From: CAZKCI01 sp964551475
Lineage (GTDB): Bacteria > Auribacterota > Erginobacteria > Erginobacterales > CAZKCI01
Length of the DNA: 43,302 nt
Assembly (NCBI GenBank): GCA_964551475.1
Contig: CAZKCI010000034.1
Location: 1 to 43,302, forward strand
Reading direction: 5' to 3'
Part shown: one piece after another, positions 7,466 to 14,760 of the stretch
Numbering within the stretch: the stretch's first letter is position 1
Layout: each line of letters opens with the position of its first letter
The notes under the pieces: model-generated
What the model saw: the letters and a program-made list of their open reading frames with translations, nothing else
Told to the model about the DNA's origin: nothing
Databases searched by the model: none
Translations under genes and position numbers: made by a program

Positions 7466-7600
7466 GGGTAGATGGGTCAGGGTTAGGAAGTGGGTTTGGA
7501 AAATGGGTCAGGTCTGTGGTCCCGGCTGGCGGCGCGCCCAGCCGCACCATTGACTTGGCCCATTTTCCAGACCGATATCCTTTCCCTCACCCATCAACTC
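7466..7600. repeat. GGGTTAGG-type long hairpin, copy A
   Basis: The left arm starts GATGGGTCAGGGTTAGG (about 7472-7488). The whole 60-base arm aligns with the reverse complement of the right arm, with GGAAAATGGG shared exactly. The loop contains a GC-rich inner palindrome (GGCTGG...CCAGCC). It lies between two convergent genes, and its right arm supplies the TGA stop of the flavoprotein gene (7594-7596). Two further copies lie at 13520 and 17388. Confidence 0.75.
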
Positions 7601-8724
7601 CCAGCGCCGGTCGCATCCCTGCGCTGCCCGAACAATACCTGCCGATAGCTCATCTCCCCCATCGCCACCAGCATCCCCTTGCGCGCGCGGCGGGGGTTGC
7701 TCATCACCTCCCGGAAAGCCCAGCGGGGGAACCAGGTGATGAGGAGGGAAAAGCTCCAGGCCCAGAAGAGGTGCTCCCAGAGAACCCGGCGGACCATCCG
7801 GGAGTAGTCACGGAGCGGTCTCTCCCCCGCGAGGAAGCGTTCGATCGCCCGGGCCGCCAGCTTGCCGCTGGTCATGGCCTGATACAGCCCCTCCCCGGTC
7901 ATGCGGTCGGTCAGACCCGCGGCGTCGCCGGCGAGGAGACAGCGCCCCCTCACCCATCCCCCCGGCCAGACGCTGAAGGAGATCGGCGCCCCGGTCACGC
8001 GGGCGCCGGCGTAATCTCCGCCCAGCCCTTCCCGTTCCAGGAAGTTCTTGAGGTCGCTCTGCAGGAAAAAATGCGACGGGAGGTAGCTCGCCACGCCCGC
8101 GCTCAGGTGGTCGCGGCGGGGGAAGATCCAGGCGTAGCCCCGGGGGACGCCGCCGAAGTCGAAGTAGAGGTAGGATCCGTAGTCCTTGAGGACCCGCTCG
8201 GAGACGTTCAAGCGCGCCTCCAGCCCGAAACCCACGCGCTTGAAGGTTTTCAGGGAAAGCATCCGGGCGATCCGGCTGTGCGCGCCGTCGGCCCCCACGA
8301 CAGAACGGGCGACCAGGCTTTCCCGGGCCGTGTAGACGATCGCCCGCTCCCGGTCCTGGATCAGTCCGATCGCCTCCGTCGACTCCCTCAGTTCCGCCCC
8401 CGCCTCGACCGCTTTGCGGACGAGGAAATCGTCGAAGACCTCCCGGCGGGTCACCCAGCCCATGACCTCATCGCCCCCCTCGTAGCGCCGTTCGGAGGAA
8501 AGCCAGGAGAAGACCGCGCCCTTGACCGCGACCTCGAGACAGGGGGCAAGGTCGAAGTCGAAAATCCCGGCGGCTTTGCGGGGAAGACCGCCGGCGCAGG
8601 ACTTGGGGCGGGGAAAGGACCGTTTTTCCAGGATGAGGACGCATTTTCCGGCCCGGGCGAGGAAGTAGGCGGCGGCCGCCCCCGCCGGCCCCGCTCCGAT
8701 GACAATGGTGTCGTAGATTTTCAC
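7594..8724 (-). CDS. FAD-dependent geranylgeranyl-reductase-family oxidoreductase
   Basis: A 376-residue flavoprotein. The N-terminal Rossmann fold carries G-A-G-P-A-G-A near residues 10-16 with E33 closing the dinucleotide site. It also has C-A-G-G near 43-46 (a family hallmark), G-A-D-G-A-H-S near 147-153, and the second FAD motif L-L-A-G-D-A-A-G-L near 261-269, followed by G-E-G-L-Y-Q-A-M-x-S-G. This is the geranylgeranyl reductase family, which saturates isoprenoid chains in lipids, quinones or pigments; the substrate here is unknown. The GTG start (8722-8724) overlaps the stop of the YdjM-like gene by four bases. The stop codon lies within hairpin copy A. Confidence 0.85.
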   Translation of the reverse strand: MKIYDTIVIGAGPAGAAAAYFLARAGKCVLILEKRSFPRPKSCAGGLPRKAAGIFDFDLAPCLEVAVKGAVFSWLSSERRYEGGDEVMGWVTRREVFDDFLVRKAVEAGAELRESTEAIGLIQDRERAIVYTARESLVARSVVGADGAHSRIARMLSLKTFKRVGFGLEARLNVSERVLKDYGSYLYFDFGGVPRGYAWIFPRRDHLSAGVASYLPSHFFLQSDLKNFLEREGLGGDYAGARVTGAPISFSVWPGGWVRGRCLLAGDAAGLTDRMTGEGLYQAMTSGKLAARAIERFLAGERPLRDYSRMVRRVLWEHLFWAWSFSLLITWFPRWAFREVMSNPRRARKGMLVAMGEMSYRQVLFGQRRDATGAGS

Positions 8725-9176
8725 GGCCGTTCCCCTCTCCGCCGGTGGACGAGAAAGACCACGGCCGCGGCGGCGAGCGTCAGGGGGAGGAAGAGGAGCG
8801 AATCCTCCGGGCGGATGAAGCCGAGGGAGTAGAAGCGGAAGGAAAAGGGATAGAGCCAGGCGTAGCCGCCGACCAGATGCTTCTGCAGCAGGTCGAGAAG
8901 GAAATGAACGATCGAGCCTCCGGCGAGGAGACGGAAGGCGAGACGGCGCTGATCTTCGCGGAAGAAGAGGGCGATCAGCCAGCAGACCAGGAAAACGCCG
9001 ATGGGGCTGTGGAGGGGCTGGGTGGAGATGAAAAGGGCGGGCCAGAGGAGGTGGAGCGGTCGGGAGAGGAGGTCGGGCAGGATGGCACCGAGATAGAAGA
9101 GGCTCGCCATCCCGGCGATGCGGAACCCCCTTTTGGCGAGATAAGCCCCGGCGACATGTGTGATGAGATCAGGCAT
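8721..9176 (-). CDS. YdjM-like membrane-bound metal-dependent hydrolase family protein
   Basis: A 151-residue integral membrane protein. The pattern M-P-D-x-x-T-H at the start, L-P-D near residue 33-35, H-S-P-I-G near 55-59 and H-F-L-L-D-L-L-Q near 91-98 provides the His/Asp residues typical of the DUF457/YdjM family. Four to five hydrophobic segments are evident. The biochemical role of the family is poorly defined. It overlaps the flavoprotein start by four bases and follows a small two-TM protein gene, so three genes form one minus-strand unit. Confidence 0.78.
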   Translation of the reverse strand: MPDLITHVAGAYLAKRGFRIAGMASLFYLGAILPDLLSRPLHLLWPALFISTQPLHSPIGVFLVCWLIALFFREDQRRLAFRLLAGGSIVHFLLDLLQKHLVGGYAWLYPFSFRFYSLGFIRPEDSLLFLPLTLAAAAVVFLVHRRRGERP

Positions 9177-9214
9177 GGATGGATCTCAAATCTCAGATAA
9201 GCTTGGCCGCAACT

Positions 9215-9670
9215 TCAGGTAACTTTAATTTCCAGCCTTCCGTTCTTCCAGCGGATGGTTCTCCAGAGCAAAAAGACCAGTGCCAGCACCGGGAGGACCG
9301 ACACGGCGATCTTGATCTTCCTCAGCGGCGCGGTCTGGATCGCCCGGAGCTCGAGGCCGCTCTCCTTGTGGAAGACGGCGAGAGCCTCCAGGTAGTCGCC
9401 CGGTTTTCCCCGGATCCCTCCCATCCCCGCGGGGATACGGATCTCCACCGGGCCTTCGGGCTGGGTGATGATCAGACGGTCCGGTTGGACGCGGACGATC
9501 CGGGCGTCGATGTAGAAGGGGATCTCCCGTCCGTCGCAGGCGTCGGGTTCGGCCAGGCACTGCCGGTAGTCGGGCCCCTCCGCTTCCCAGAGACGGACGG
9601 ACCAGGAGAGTCCGATCACGGCGAGAGCGATCAGTACGATCTTCAGGATGCGATGTCGGTCGGAAAACAC
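9215..9670 (-). CDS. Small membrane protein with a central beta domain, unknown function
   Basis: I do not recognise this protein. From the GTG at 9670 it has 151 residues: one membrane segment at about residues 9-27, a soluble domain of about 80 residues, and a second membrane segment near 118-138 with a short basic tail. The domain alternates beta-type stretches (I-D-A-R-I-V-R-V, R-L-I-I-T-Q, V-E-I-R-I-P) and could be an OB-like barrel. GTG is preferred over the ATG at 9748 because that ATG lies inside a perfect hairpin and upstream of a good promoter, whose -10 ends seven bases before the GTG. If that promoter is used, the mRNA is leaderless. Confidence 0.62.
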   Translation of the reverse strand: MFSDRHRILKIVLIALAVIGLSWSVRLWEAEGPDYRQCLAEPDACDGREIPFYIDARIVRVQPDRLIITQPEGPVEIRIPAGMGGIRGKPGDYLEALAVFHKESGLELRAIQTAPLRKIKIAVSVLPVLALVFLLWRTIRWKNGRLEIKVT

Positions 9671-9677
9671 GGAAAGG

Positions 9678-9706
9678 AGATTAGAGCACAAATCTGATTT
9701 TGACAA
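9678..9706 (-). promoter_or_regulatory. Promoter for the minus-strand unit, possibly giving a leaderless mRNA
   Basis: On the minus strand, TTGTCA (9706-9701), a 17-bp spacer and TAATCT (9683-9678) precede the GTG at 9670, so the predicted +1 falls at or next to the start codon. Confidence 0.5.
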
Positions 9707-9716
9707 GAATTTTACC

Positions 9717-9753
9717 AAATAATGCCGTCGACTGGAGGCCATCGGCATTATTT
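9717..9753. promoter_or_regulatory. 11-bp inverted repeat between the divergent promoters
   Basis: AAATAATGCCG (9717-9727) and CGGCATTATTT (9743-9753) are exact inverted copies around a 15-base spacer. It lies midway between the two divergent promoters and could be an operator or an insulating hairpin. Confidence 0.5.
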
Positions 9754-9757
9754 GCTA

Positions 9758-9786
9758 TTGACAAACAAGGTCAATCGACGTTAAAG
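9758..9786 (+). promoter_or_regulatory. Promoter and candidate operator for the HTH/KamA pair
   Basis: TTGACA (9758-9763, full consensus), a 17-bp spacer and TTAAAG (9781-9786). A perfect dyad, ATTGAC-N7-GTCAAT (9757-9775), covers the -35 box. Two ACGTT repeats, 20 bp apart (9778 and 9798), flank the -10. The HTH protein encoded just downstream is the obvious candidate to bind here. Confidence 0.55.
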
Positions 9787-9826
9787 TACGCCAAGATACG
9801 TTCAACCGCTCTCCGGACGCAATTAA

Positions 9827-10078
9827 ATGGACCATCATTCTCCCGCACCGTCTCCCGGCAAGGATATCCTGACCGGTCCCGAGGTGGAGAGCCTCCTCCA
9901 TGTCTCCCGCACCACTCTCTGGAAACTCAGGGAGAAAGATAAGCTTCCCTACACCAAGGTGGGGCGGAAATACCTCTATATCCGCGCGGAGGTGCTCGCC
10001 TGGCTCAAGGATCAAAGGGGAAGAGGGTCGCAGCTGACCATCCCGCTGGAGTTTTCCATCGAAGGGGGGAAGAAATGA
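9827..10078 (+). CDS. Helix-turn-helix (excisionase/MerR-like, HTH_17) DNA-binding protein
   Basis: An 83-residue protein whose residues about 15-62 form a winged HTH of the excisionase type: L-T-G-P-E-V-E-S-L-L-H-V-S-R-T-T-L-W-K-L, then the wing L-P-Y-T-K-V-G-R-K-Y-L-Y and the closing helix E-V-L-A-W-L. These short proteins act as recombination directionality factors or local transcription factors. No integrase or att site is seen nearby, so a local regulator is the better guess. Its stop overlaps the radical SAM gene by four bases (ATGA), so the two products are made together. Confidence 0.85.
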   Translation: MDHHSPAPSPGKDILTGPEVESLLHVSRTTLWKLREKDKLPYTKVGRKYLYIRAEVLAWLKDQRGRGSQLTIPLEFSIEGGKK

Positions 10079-11199
10079 TCCGCCCCGCCCGGGAGAGGCG
10101 CGAGGCCGTCCCGCCCTGGCGCCGCGATCTGGACGAGCGGATCACCGACCGCGAGGAATTGAACCGGCGCCTCCGCCTGTCTCCGGAGGAGTGGGACGGC
10201 GCCTCTCCGGACGATGAAACTCCCTTCGCCGTCACCCGCCATCTCCTCTCCCTGATCGATCCCGCCGACCCCGCCTGTCCCATCCGCCGCCAGTTCGTCC
10301 CCTCCGCCCGGGAGAGGACCACCTTTCCCTGCGCCCTCCCCGCCTTCGGGGACGAGGAGAAGGGAAAGATATTCCCCTGGCTTTTCCACCGCTATCCGGG
10401 ACGGGCGGTGCTCTTCGCGGGCCCGGACTGCGCCGCCTACTGCCGCTTCTGCGCCTGGCGGCGATGGGGCGAGAGCCGCGGAGGAGGGATCAAGGGGGCG
10501 CGTCTCCGCCTGAGCTTGGATTATCTCCGCCGCCATTCCGAGATCACCGAGGTGATCCTTTCCGGGGGCGATCCCTTCCTCCTGGGCGACGAAGAACTCG
10601 GGGCTATGCTCTCCGCCCTGCGCTCGCTTCCCCGGATCGCGGTGATCCGGGCGGAGACGCGGATCCCGACCGTTCTCCCCCGGCGCGCGACGCCCGCCCT
10701 GGCCGCTCTCCTGCGCCGCCAGCAGCCGCTCTGGGTCGTCGTCCACGTCAATCACCCCCGGGAGGTCGGCGAGGACTTCGCCGCCGCCTGCGCTCTGCTC
10801 GCCGACGCGGGCGTTCCGCTCGCCGCCCAGACGGTCCTTCTGAAAGGCGTCAACGACGATCCCCAAGTCCTGAAAACCCTCTTCGACCGCCTGCTCGCCC
10901 TGAGGCTTCGCCCCTATGTTCTCTTTCACTGCCGCCCCGCGCCCGGTCTCAACCACTTCCAGACCACCATCCAGGCGGGGCTGAAGATCATGGAGTCCCT
11001 CCGCCGGCAGTCCTCCGGGCTCTCCGTGCCCGCCTACGTCGTCGACGCTCCGGGCGGCGGGGGCAAGATCCCGCTCGGCCCCAACTACATCCTCAACCTC
11101 GACCGGGCCAAGGTCCTGGTTCGCACCCCCCACAACTCGCTCTACGAGCTCCCCCAGCCCCTGAGCGACTGGGACGCCCCCTCGCCGATCGCCACCTGA
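10075..11199 (+). CDS. KamA-family radical SAM aminomutase-like enzyme
   Basis: 374 residues matching the lysine 2,3-aminomutase family. The iron-sulfur motif C119-x3-C123-x2-C126 is intact (C-A-A-Y-C-R-F-C). S-G-G-D-P follows near 163-167. The PLP lysine is K331 in D-A-P-G-G-G-G-K. In clostridial lysine 2,3-aminomutase two Asp residues bind the substrate side-chain amine. The one in D-A-P-G-G-G-G-K is kept (D324), but the C-D-L-S motif reads C-R-P-A here (R287). The substrate is therefore probably not plain L-lysine; glutamate aminomutases also replace this pair. The C-terminal tetramerisation region of KAM is short. Start overlaps the HTH gene. A strong hairpin covers the stop. Confidence 0.85.
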   Translation: MIRPARERREAVPPWRRDLDERITDREELNRRLRLSPEEWDGASPDDETPFAVTRHLLSLIDPADPACPIRRQFVPSARERTTFPCALPAFGDEEKGKIFPWLFHRYPGRAVLFAGPDCAAYCRFCAWRRWGESRGGGIKGARLRLSLDYLRRHSEITEVILSGGDPFLLGDEELGAMLSALRSLPRIAVIRAETRIPTVLPRRATPALAALLRRQQPLWVVVHVNHPREVGEDFAAACALLADAGVPLAAQTVLLKGVNDDPQVLKTLFDRLLALRLRPYVLFHCRPAPGLNHFQTTIQAGLKIMESLRRQSSGLSVPAYVVDAPGGGGKIPLGPNYILNLDRAKVLVRTPHNSLYELPQPLSDWDAPSPIAT

Positions 11200-11245
11200 T
11201 CCTGGTCGGCCGGGAGACGGACGCCTCCCGGCCGACCAGGATCAG
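11196..11245. terminator. 21-bp perfect stem hairpin at the end of the KamA gene
   Basis: 11196-11216 is the exact reverse complement of 11225-11245, with an eight-base loop. It begins on the stop codon and is followed by AATAG rather than a T-run. It probably terminates or protects the HTH/KamA transcript and separates it from the glycosyltransferase locus. Confidence 0.65.
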
Positions 11246-11259
11246 AATAGCCCGACAGC

Positions 11260-12447
11260 ATGCGGATACTCTTTCTCACCTCCGATATTCCCTATCGCTC
11301 CATCCGGCACGGCGGCGGTGAGCTCAACTTCAACACCCTTCGCCAGCTCGCCCGCTCCCACGAGATCCATGTCCTCGCTTTTGTCCGCCCGGAGGAGGAG
11401 CGCTTTCTCGACGAGCTCCGGGATGTTTGCCGGGAGGTCCGCGCCGTGCCCGCCTGGCGGGGGACGCTGAGCCGTCTGCGCCGCCTGCCCCTTCTCCTCC
11501 GCCATCCCTACCCCGTGGTCGCCACCGACTCGCTCCGGATGCGGCGGGAGCTTCGGAAACTCATCTCCGGCCAGCGTTTCGATCTCGTCCAGATCGACCA
11601 TTTCCACATGGGTCAGTATCTCGCCGGCCTGCCCGCATCTCCCCCGCGCGCGCTTCTTTTCGAGGACATACCCAGCTCCATTCTCCGCCAGAGTGTCCGC
11701 ATCGTCGGGGGGATTAAGAAGGGGCTGCTCCAGCGGGAATGGAACCTGAGCCGATACTGGGAGAAGAGATACGCCGCCGCCGCCGGCAACGTCTTTGTGC
11801 TTTCGCGCAAGGATCAGCGGGTGGTAGAATCCTGGGACGTGGGGGCGAGATGTTTCGTCCTCCCGCCGCTCTTCGGGGAAAGGTTTTTCGACGTCCCCCG
11901 GGGCGAGACGGAGGCGGGCAATGTCCTGTTCGTGGGAGCGATGCACCGCCCGGTGAACATCGACGCCGCCCTGCTTCTCCAGGAGTCGATCATGCCCCGG
12001 GTGAGACGGGAATGCCCGTCCGCGCGCGCCACGGTGGTCGGGCACCGTCCGCCCGAGCGCCTGCGCGCCGCCGCCGGACCGCAGTTCATCGTCACCGGGG
12101 GCGTGGAAAGCGTCGAGCCGTTTTTGGCCCGGGCCGCGGTCTTCGCGGCCCCCCTCCGGGTGGTCGGAGGGGTGATCGTGAAGATCCTGCAGGCGATGGC
12201 GGCGGGGAAGCCCGTGGTGACGAGCCGCCTGGCCAACGCCGGGATCGGCGCGGAAGAGGAGAAGGAGATTCTGGTCGCCGACCGTCCGGAGGAATTCGCC
12301 GGAAAGGTGATCGGACTCCTCCAGAATCCCGATCGGGCGGCGGCGGTCGGCGCGGCGGGACGGCGCTTTGTTCGGGAGCGTTATGACCCCGAACGGGCGC
12401 GGCAACGAATCGACGAGATCTACGCGGCGGCGGCAGGCCAGCGATGA
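11260..12447 (+). CDS. GT4-type glycosyltransferase
   Basis: A 395-residue two-Rossmann-fold (GT-B) glycosyltransferase. The N-terminus is M-R-I-L-F-L-T-S-D-I-P with a G-G-G-E acceptor-side loop near 22-25. The C-terminal half has N-V-L-F-V-G-A-M near 228-235, a short form of the E-x7-E donor region around K-I-L-Q-A-M-A-A-G-K-P-V-V, and a last helix with R-x-x-Y. It is the first gene of the plus-strand sugar locus, starting 15 bases after the KamA hairpin, with no Shine-Dalgarno sequence visible. The stop overlaps the next gene (ATGA). The sugar donor cannot be read from the sequence. Confidence 0.85.
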   Translation: MRILFLTSDIPYRSIRHGGGELNFNTLRQLARSHEIHVLAFVRPEEERFLDELRDVCREVRAVPAWRGTLSRLRRLPLLLRHPYPVVATDSLRMRRELRKLISGQRFDLVQIDHFHMGQYLAGLPASPPRALLFEDIPSSILRQSVRIVGGIKKGLLQREWNLSRYWEKRYAAAAGNVFVLSRKDQRVVESWDVGARCFVLPPLFGERFFDVPRGETEAGNVLFVGAMHRPVNIDAALLLQESIMPRVRRECPSARATVVGHRPPERLRAAAGPQFIVTGGVESVEPFLARAAVFAAPLRVVGGVIVKILQAMAAGKPVVTSRLANAGIGAEEEKEILVADRPEEFAGKVIGLLQNPDRAAAVGAAGRRFVRERYDPERARQRIDEIYAAAAGQR

Positions 12448-13196
12448 AGAGCGCGGTTTCCCGAGCGGACAAAACGCTGATTCTCATTCCGGTCTTCAAC
12501 GAATCCCGCTCTCTGGCGGGGCTGATCGGCGCCATCCGCTCGCTCCATCCCGGCCTGGACGTGGTGGTGGTGGACGACGGCTCCCGCGACGGCTCCGCCG
12601 GGATTGCCCGGGCCCTCGGCTGTCTCGTTTTCTCCCATGCCTTCAATTTAGGCGACGGCGCCGCCCGCCAGACCGGTTTTCTCTATGCCCTTCGGGAAGG
12701 CTATGACTACGTCATTCATATCGACGGCGACGGCCAGCACTCTCCCGCCGAGATCCAGCTCCTGCTCGACGAGCTCAGGAAGGGCGAGGCGGACATGGTG
12801 GTGGGGTCGCGCTTCCTCGGCTCCTGCACCTACCGCCTGTCCGCGCCGAAGCGGATCGGGATGAAGATCTTCAGCCTGATCTGTTCGGCGGTGATCCGCC
12901 AGAGGATCACCGACCCCACCTCGGGTTTCCGGGGGATGAACCGCCGGGCCCTCACCGTCTTCACCGACGGCTATTATCCCCAGCACTTTCCCGACGCCGA
13001 CGTGATCATCTCCTCCCATTTCCAGGGGATCAGAATCCGGGAGATCCCGGTGACCATGTCCGCCTCGCAGTCCCGCGGCCTCCATCGGGGGATGACCATC
13101 CTCTACTACATCTACAAGATGCTTCTCTCCAGTCTTGTCTGCAGCCTGCGCCTGCGCTACCCCGCCGCCGAGGACGCGACCGACCGTGCCCTTTAA
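12444..13196 (+). CDS. GT2 glycosyltransferase, polyprenol-phosphate mannosyl/glucosyl type
   Basis: A 250-residue GT-A protein. The opening I-L-I-P-V-F-N-E is followed by V-V-D-D-G-S-R-D-G near 42-50, then L-G-D-G-A-A-R-Q-T-G near 70-79, the metal-binding I-D-G-D-G-Q-H near 94-100 and G-S-R-F near 121-124. It lacks long transmembrane segments. This is the dolichol/undecaprenol-phosphate sugar synthase subfamily, which loads sugars on a lipid carrier for GT-C enzymes; a GT-C protein is encoded 2.5 kb downstream. It overlaps the upstream gene by four bases and the DUF2304 gene by eleven. Confidence 0.9.
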   Translation: MKSAVSRADKTLILIPVFNESRSLAGLIGAIRSLHPGLDVVVVDDGSRDGSAGIARALGCLVFSHAFNLGDGAARQTGFLYALREGYDYVIHIDGDGQHSPAEIQLLLDELRKGEADMVVGSRFLGSCTYRLSAPKRIGMKIFSLICSAVIRQRITDPTSGFRGMNRRALTVFTDGYYPQHFPDADVIISSHFQGIRIREIPVTMSASQSRGLHRGMTILYYIYKMLLSSLVCSLRLRYPAAEDATDRAL

Positions 13197-13515
13197 ACAG
13201 AAACTCATCGCCGTCCTGATGGCCATCGGCCTCCTCCTCTTCATCATCGAGGTGGTCCGCCGCCGCAAGCTCCGCGAGGAATACGCCTGGCTCTGGATCC
13301 TGGTCGGCGTGAGCGTCCTGCTCCTCTCCCTCTGGGAGAGCCTGCTCAATTCCCTGACCCGCTTCATGGGGATCCAGCTTCCCGCCAACACCGTCTTCTA
13401 CTTCGGCTTGATGTTCATGATCTTCATCAACCTCCACTTCTCGGTCAAGATCTCGCTCCTGACCAACCAGGTCAAGCGCCTGACCCAGGAGCTTGCGTTG
13501 GCCAAGAAGAAATGA
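13186..13515 (+). CDS. DUF2304 small membrane protein
   Basis: A 109-residue protein from GTG at 13186, inside the end of the preceding GT2 gene. Three membrane segments (about residues 6-20, 35-52 and 66-82) surround R-R-R-K-L-R-E-E-Y-A-W-L-W, the typical DUF2304 signature, and a short coiled tail ends in Lys. DUF2304 proteins habitually sit next to polyprenol-phosphate glycosyltransferases and are presumed membrane partners; the exact job is unknown. A more upstream ATG at 13135 would add a low-complexity stretch overlapping the GT2 gene and is less likely. Confidence 0.78.
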   Translation: MPFKQKLIAVLMAIGLLLFIIEVVRRRKLREEYAWLWILVGVSVLLLSLWESLLNSLTRFMGIQLPANTVFYFGLMFMIFINLHFSVKISLLTNQVKRLTQELALAKKK

Positions 13516-13519
13516 CACG

Positions 13520-13633
13520 AAGATGGGCTAGGGCTAGGTTATTGGTCTGGTGTGTGGGCAAAGACAGTGGTGCGGCCGGCCGTCACCACAGACCTGACCC
13601 TTGCCCAAACCATTGACCTAACCCTTGTCCAGT
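13520..13633. repeat. GGGTTAGG-type long hairpin, copy B
   Basis: The left arm GATGGGCTAGGGCTAGG pairs with the right arm ending near 13633. The loop is a GCGGCCGGCCG palindrome. It occupies the whole gap between the DUF2304 stop and the next GT2 start. Same layout and words as copies A and C but diverged in sequence. Confidence 0.7.
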
Positions 13634-13641
13634 TGTCTATC

Positions 13642-14637
13642 GTGGTTCAGACCGCATTCATCGTCCCCCATTGGAACAACTATCCGCTCCTCTCCCGCTG
13701 TCTCGTGGCCGTCTGCGCGCAAACCGAGAAGGATTTTTCCGTCCTGGTCGTGGACAACGGATCGACTGACGGCTCCCCCCTCCTGGTCGCCCGCGATTTC
13801 CCTTCCGTTCGGCTGATCCGCCTCAAGGAAAACCTCGGCTTCGCCGCCGCCGTCAACCGGGGGATCGCGGCCTCCCGGTCGGAGTATCTCGCTTTCGTCA
13901 ACAACGACGTCCGCCTCGCGCCGGACTGGCTGGAGAAGATGCTGGGGGGGATCAGAAGCGATCTCTCTCTCGGCGCCGTCGCCGGAAAACTCCTGTTCGA
14001 TTCAGCCCCCCCCGACCGGATCGCCTCCGCCGGGAGCATCATCCTGAAAAGCGGTTTCGGACGCGATCGGGGATGCGGGGAGGAGGACCGGGGTCAGTTC
14101 GACCGGCGGGAGGAGATCTTCTGGGCGAGCGGGGGGGCCTGCCTCATCCCCCGGCGCCTTTTTGCCGACATCGGCCTCTGGGACGAGACCTTCTTCGCCT
14201 ACTTCGAGGACATCGATCTCGGCCTGCGCGCCCGCCTGCGCGGATACCGCTGCCTCTATCTCCCGGCCGCGGTCGGCCGTCACGTGGGGGGGGCGACCGG
14301 CGACGGCGTCCCCCGCCTGGGCGCGGCACTGCGCTTCCGCAACGCCTTCATGGTCGCGCTCAAGAATTTCCCCGGGCCGGTTCTCCGCCGCCACCTGGTC
14401 TATGTGCTTTTCTCCCACCTGCGCGCTCTCGTCTACCTCGCGGCGAAGGGCTATGGGCGCGAGGCCTGGCGGGGCGAGATCTATCTGGCGCGGAATCTGA
14501 GGCGGATCATGGCCGAACGGCGGAGGATACAGAAGGCGCGGACGGTCCCGGTCTCGGCGATCGCGGGGATCCTGAGCTCCGAGGACTTCTCGGCCGCGGC
14601 CCTGCGCGGCTGGTTCTCCGGCCTGGCCCGGAAATGA
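13642..14637 (+). CDS. GT2 glycosyltransferase (rhamnosyltransferase-like)
   Basis: A 331-residue GT-A enzyme from GTG at 13642. Start choice: the frame opens further upstream at 13552, but those codons lie in hairpin copy B, and homology-like sequence begins at V-Q-T-A-F-I-V-P-H-W-N-N. It has V-V-D-N-G-S-T-D-G-S near residue 36, L-G-F-A-A-A-V-N-R-G near 66, and F-V-N-N-D-V-R near 87-93 (the DxD equivalent). The W-D-E-T-F-F-A-Y-F-E-D-I-D-L-G-L-R motif near 180 is characteristic of WbbL-type rhamnosyltransferases. It is part of the 11.3-18.6 kb locus. Donor and acceptor are unknown. Confidence 0.87.
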   Translation: MVQTAFIVPHWNNYPLLSRCLVAVCAQTEKDFSVLVVDNGSTDGSPLLVARDFPSVRLIRLKENLGFAAAVNRGIAASRSEYLAFVNNDVRLAPDWLEKMLGGIRSDLSLGAVAGKLLFDSAPPDRIASAGSIILKSGFGRDRGCGEEDRGQFDRREEIFWASGGACLIPRRLFADIGLWDETFFAYFEDIDLGLRARLRGYRCLYLPAAVGRHVGGATGDGVPRLGAALRFRNAFMVALKNFPGPVLRRHLVYVLFSHLRALVYLAAKGYGREAWRGEIYLARNLRRIMAERRRIQKARTVPVSAIAGILSSEDFSAAALRGWFSGLARK

Positions 14638-14641
14638 TTTG

Positions 14642-14705
14642 AACCACGATTGCGCGAATTCAAGTAGCCGGGCTCAATTCGCGTAATTCGCGGAATTCGT
14701 AGTTG
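14642..14705. repeat. GAATTCGCG-word hairpin between two GT2 genes
   Basis: Words such as GCGCGAATTCAA in the left arm (14642-14663) recur inverted as AATTCGCG and GGAATTCG in the right arm (14676-14705). The arms are low-complexity. The remainder of the gap to 14760 has CCCGATCGGG followed by TTTTTT (14727-14742), which could end transcription. Confidence 0.45.
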
Positions 14706-14760
14706 AATGTTTTTAGCCGCGATGCCCGATCGGGTTTTTTGGTAGTATCCATTCTTCGCC

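Noticed and set aside
9671..9748. ATG at 9748 as start of the small membrane protein
   Set aside because: It lies inside a perfect hairpin and upstream of a good promoter; the added residues are not protein-like.
9827..10078. HTH protein as an excisionase of an integrated element
   Set aside because: No integrase, att-like direct repeats or tRNA gene nearby; coupling to the radical SAM gene suggests a local regulator.
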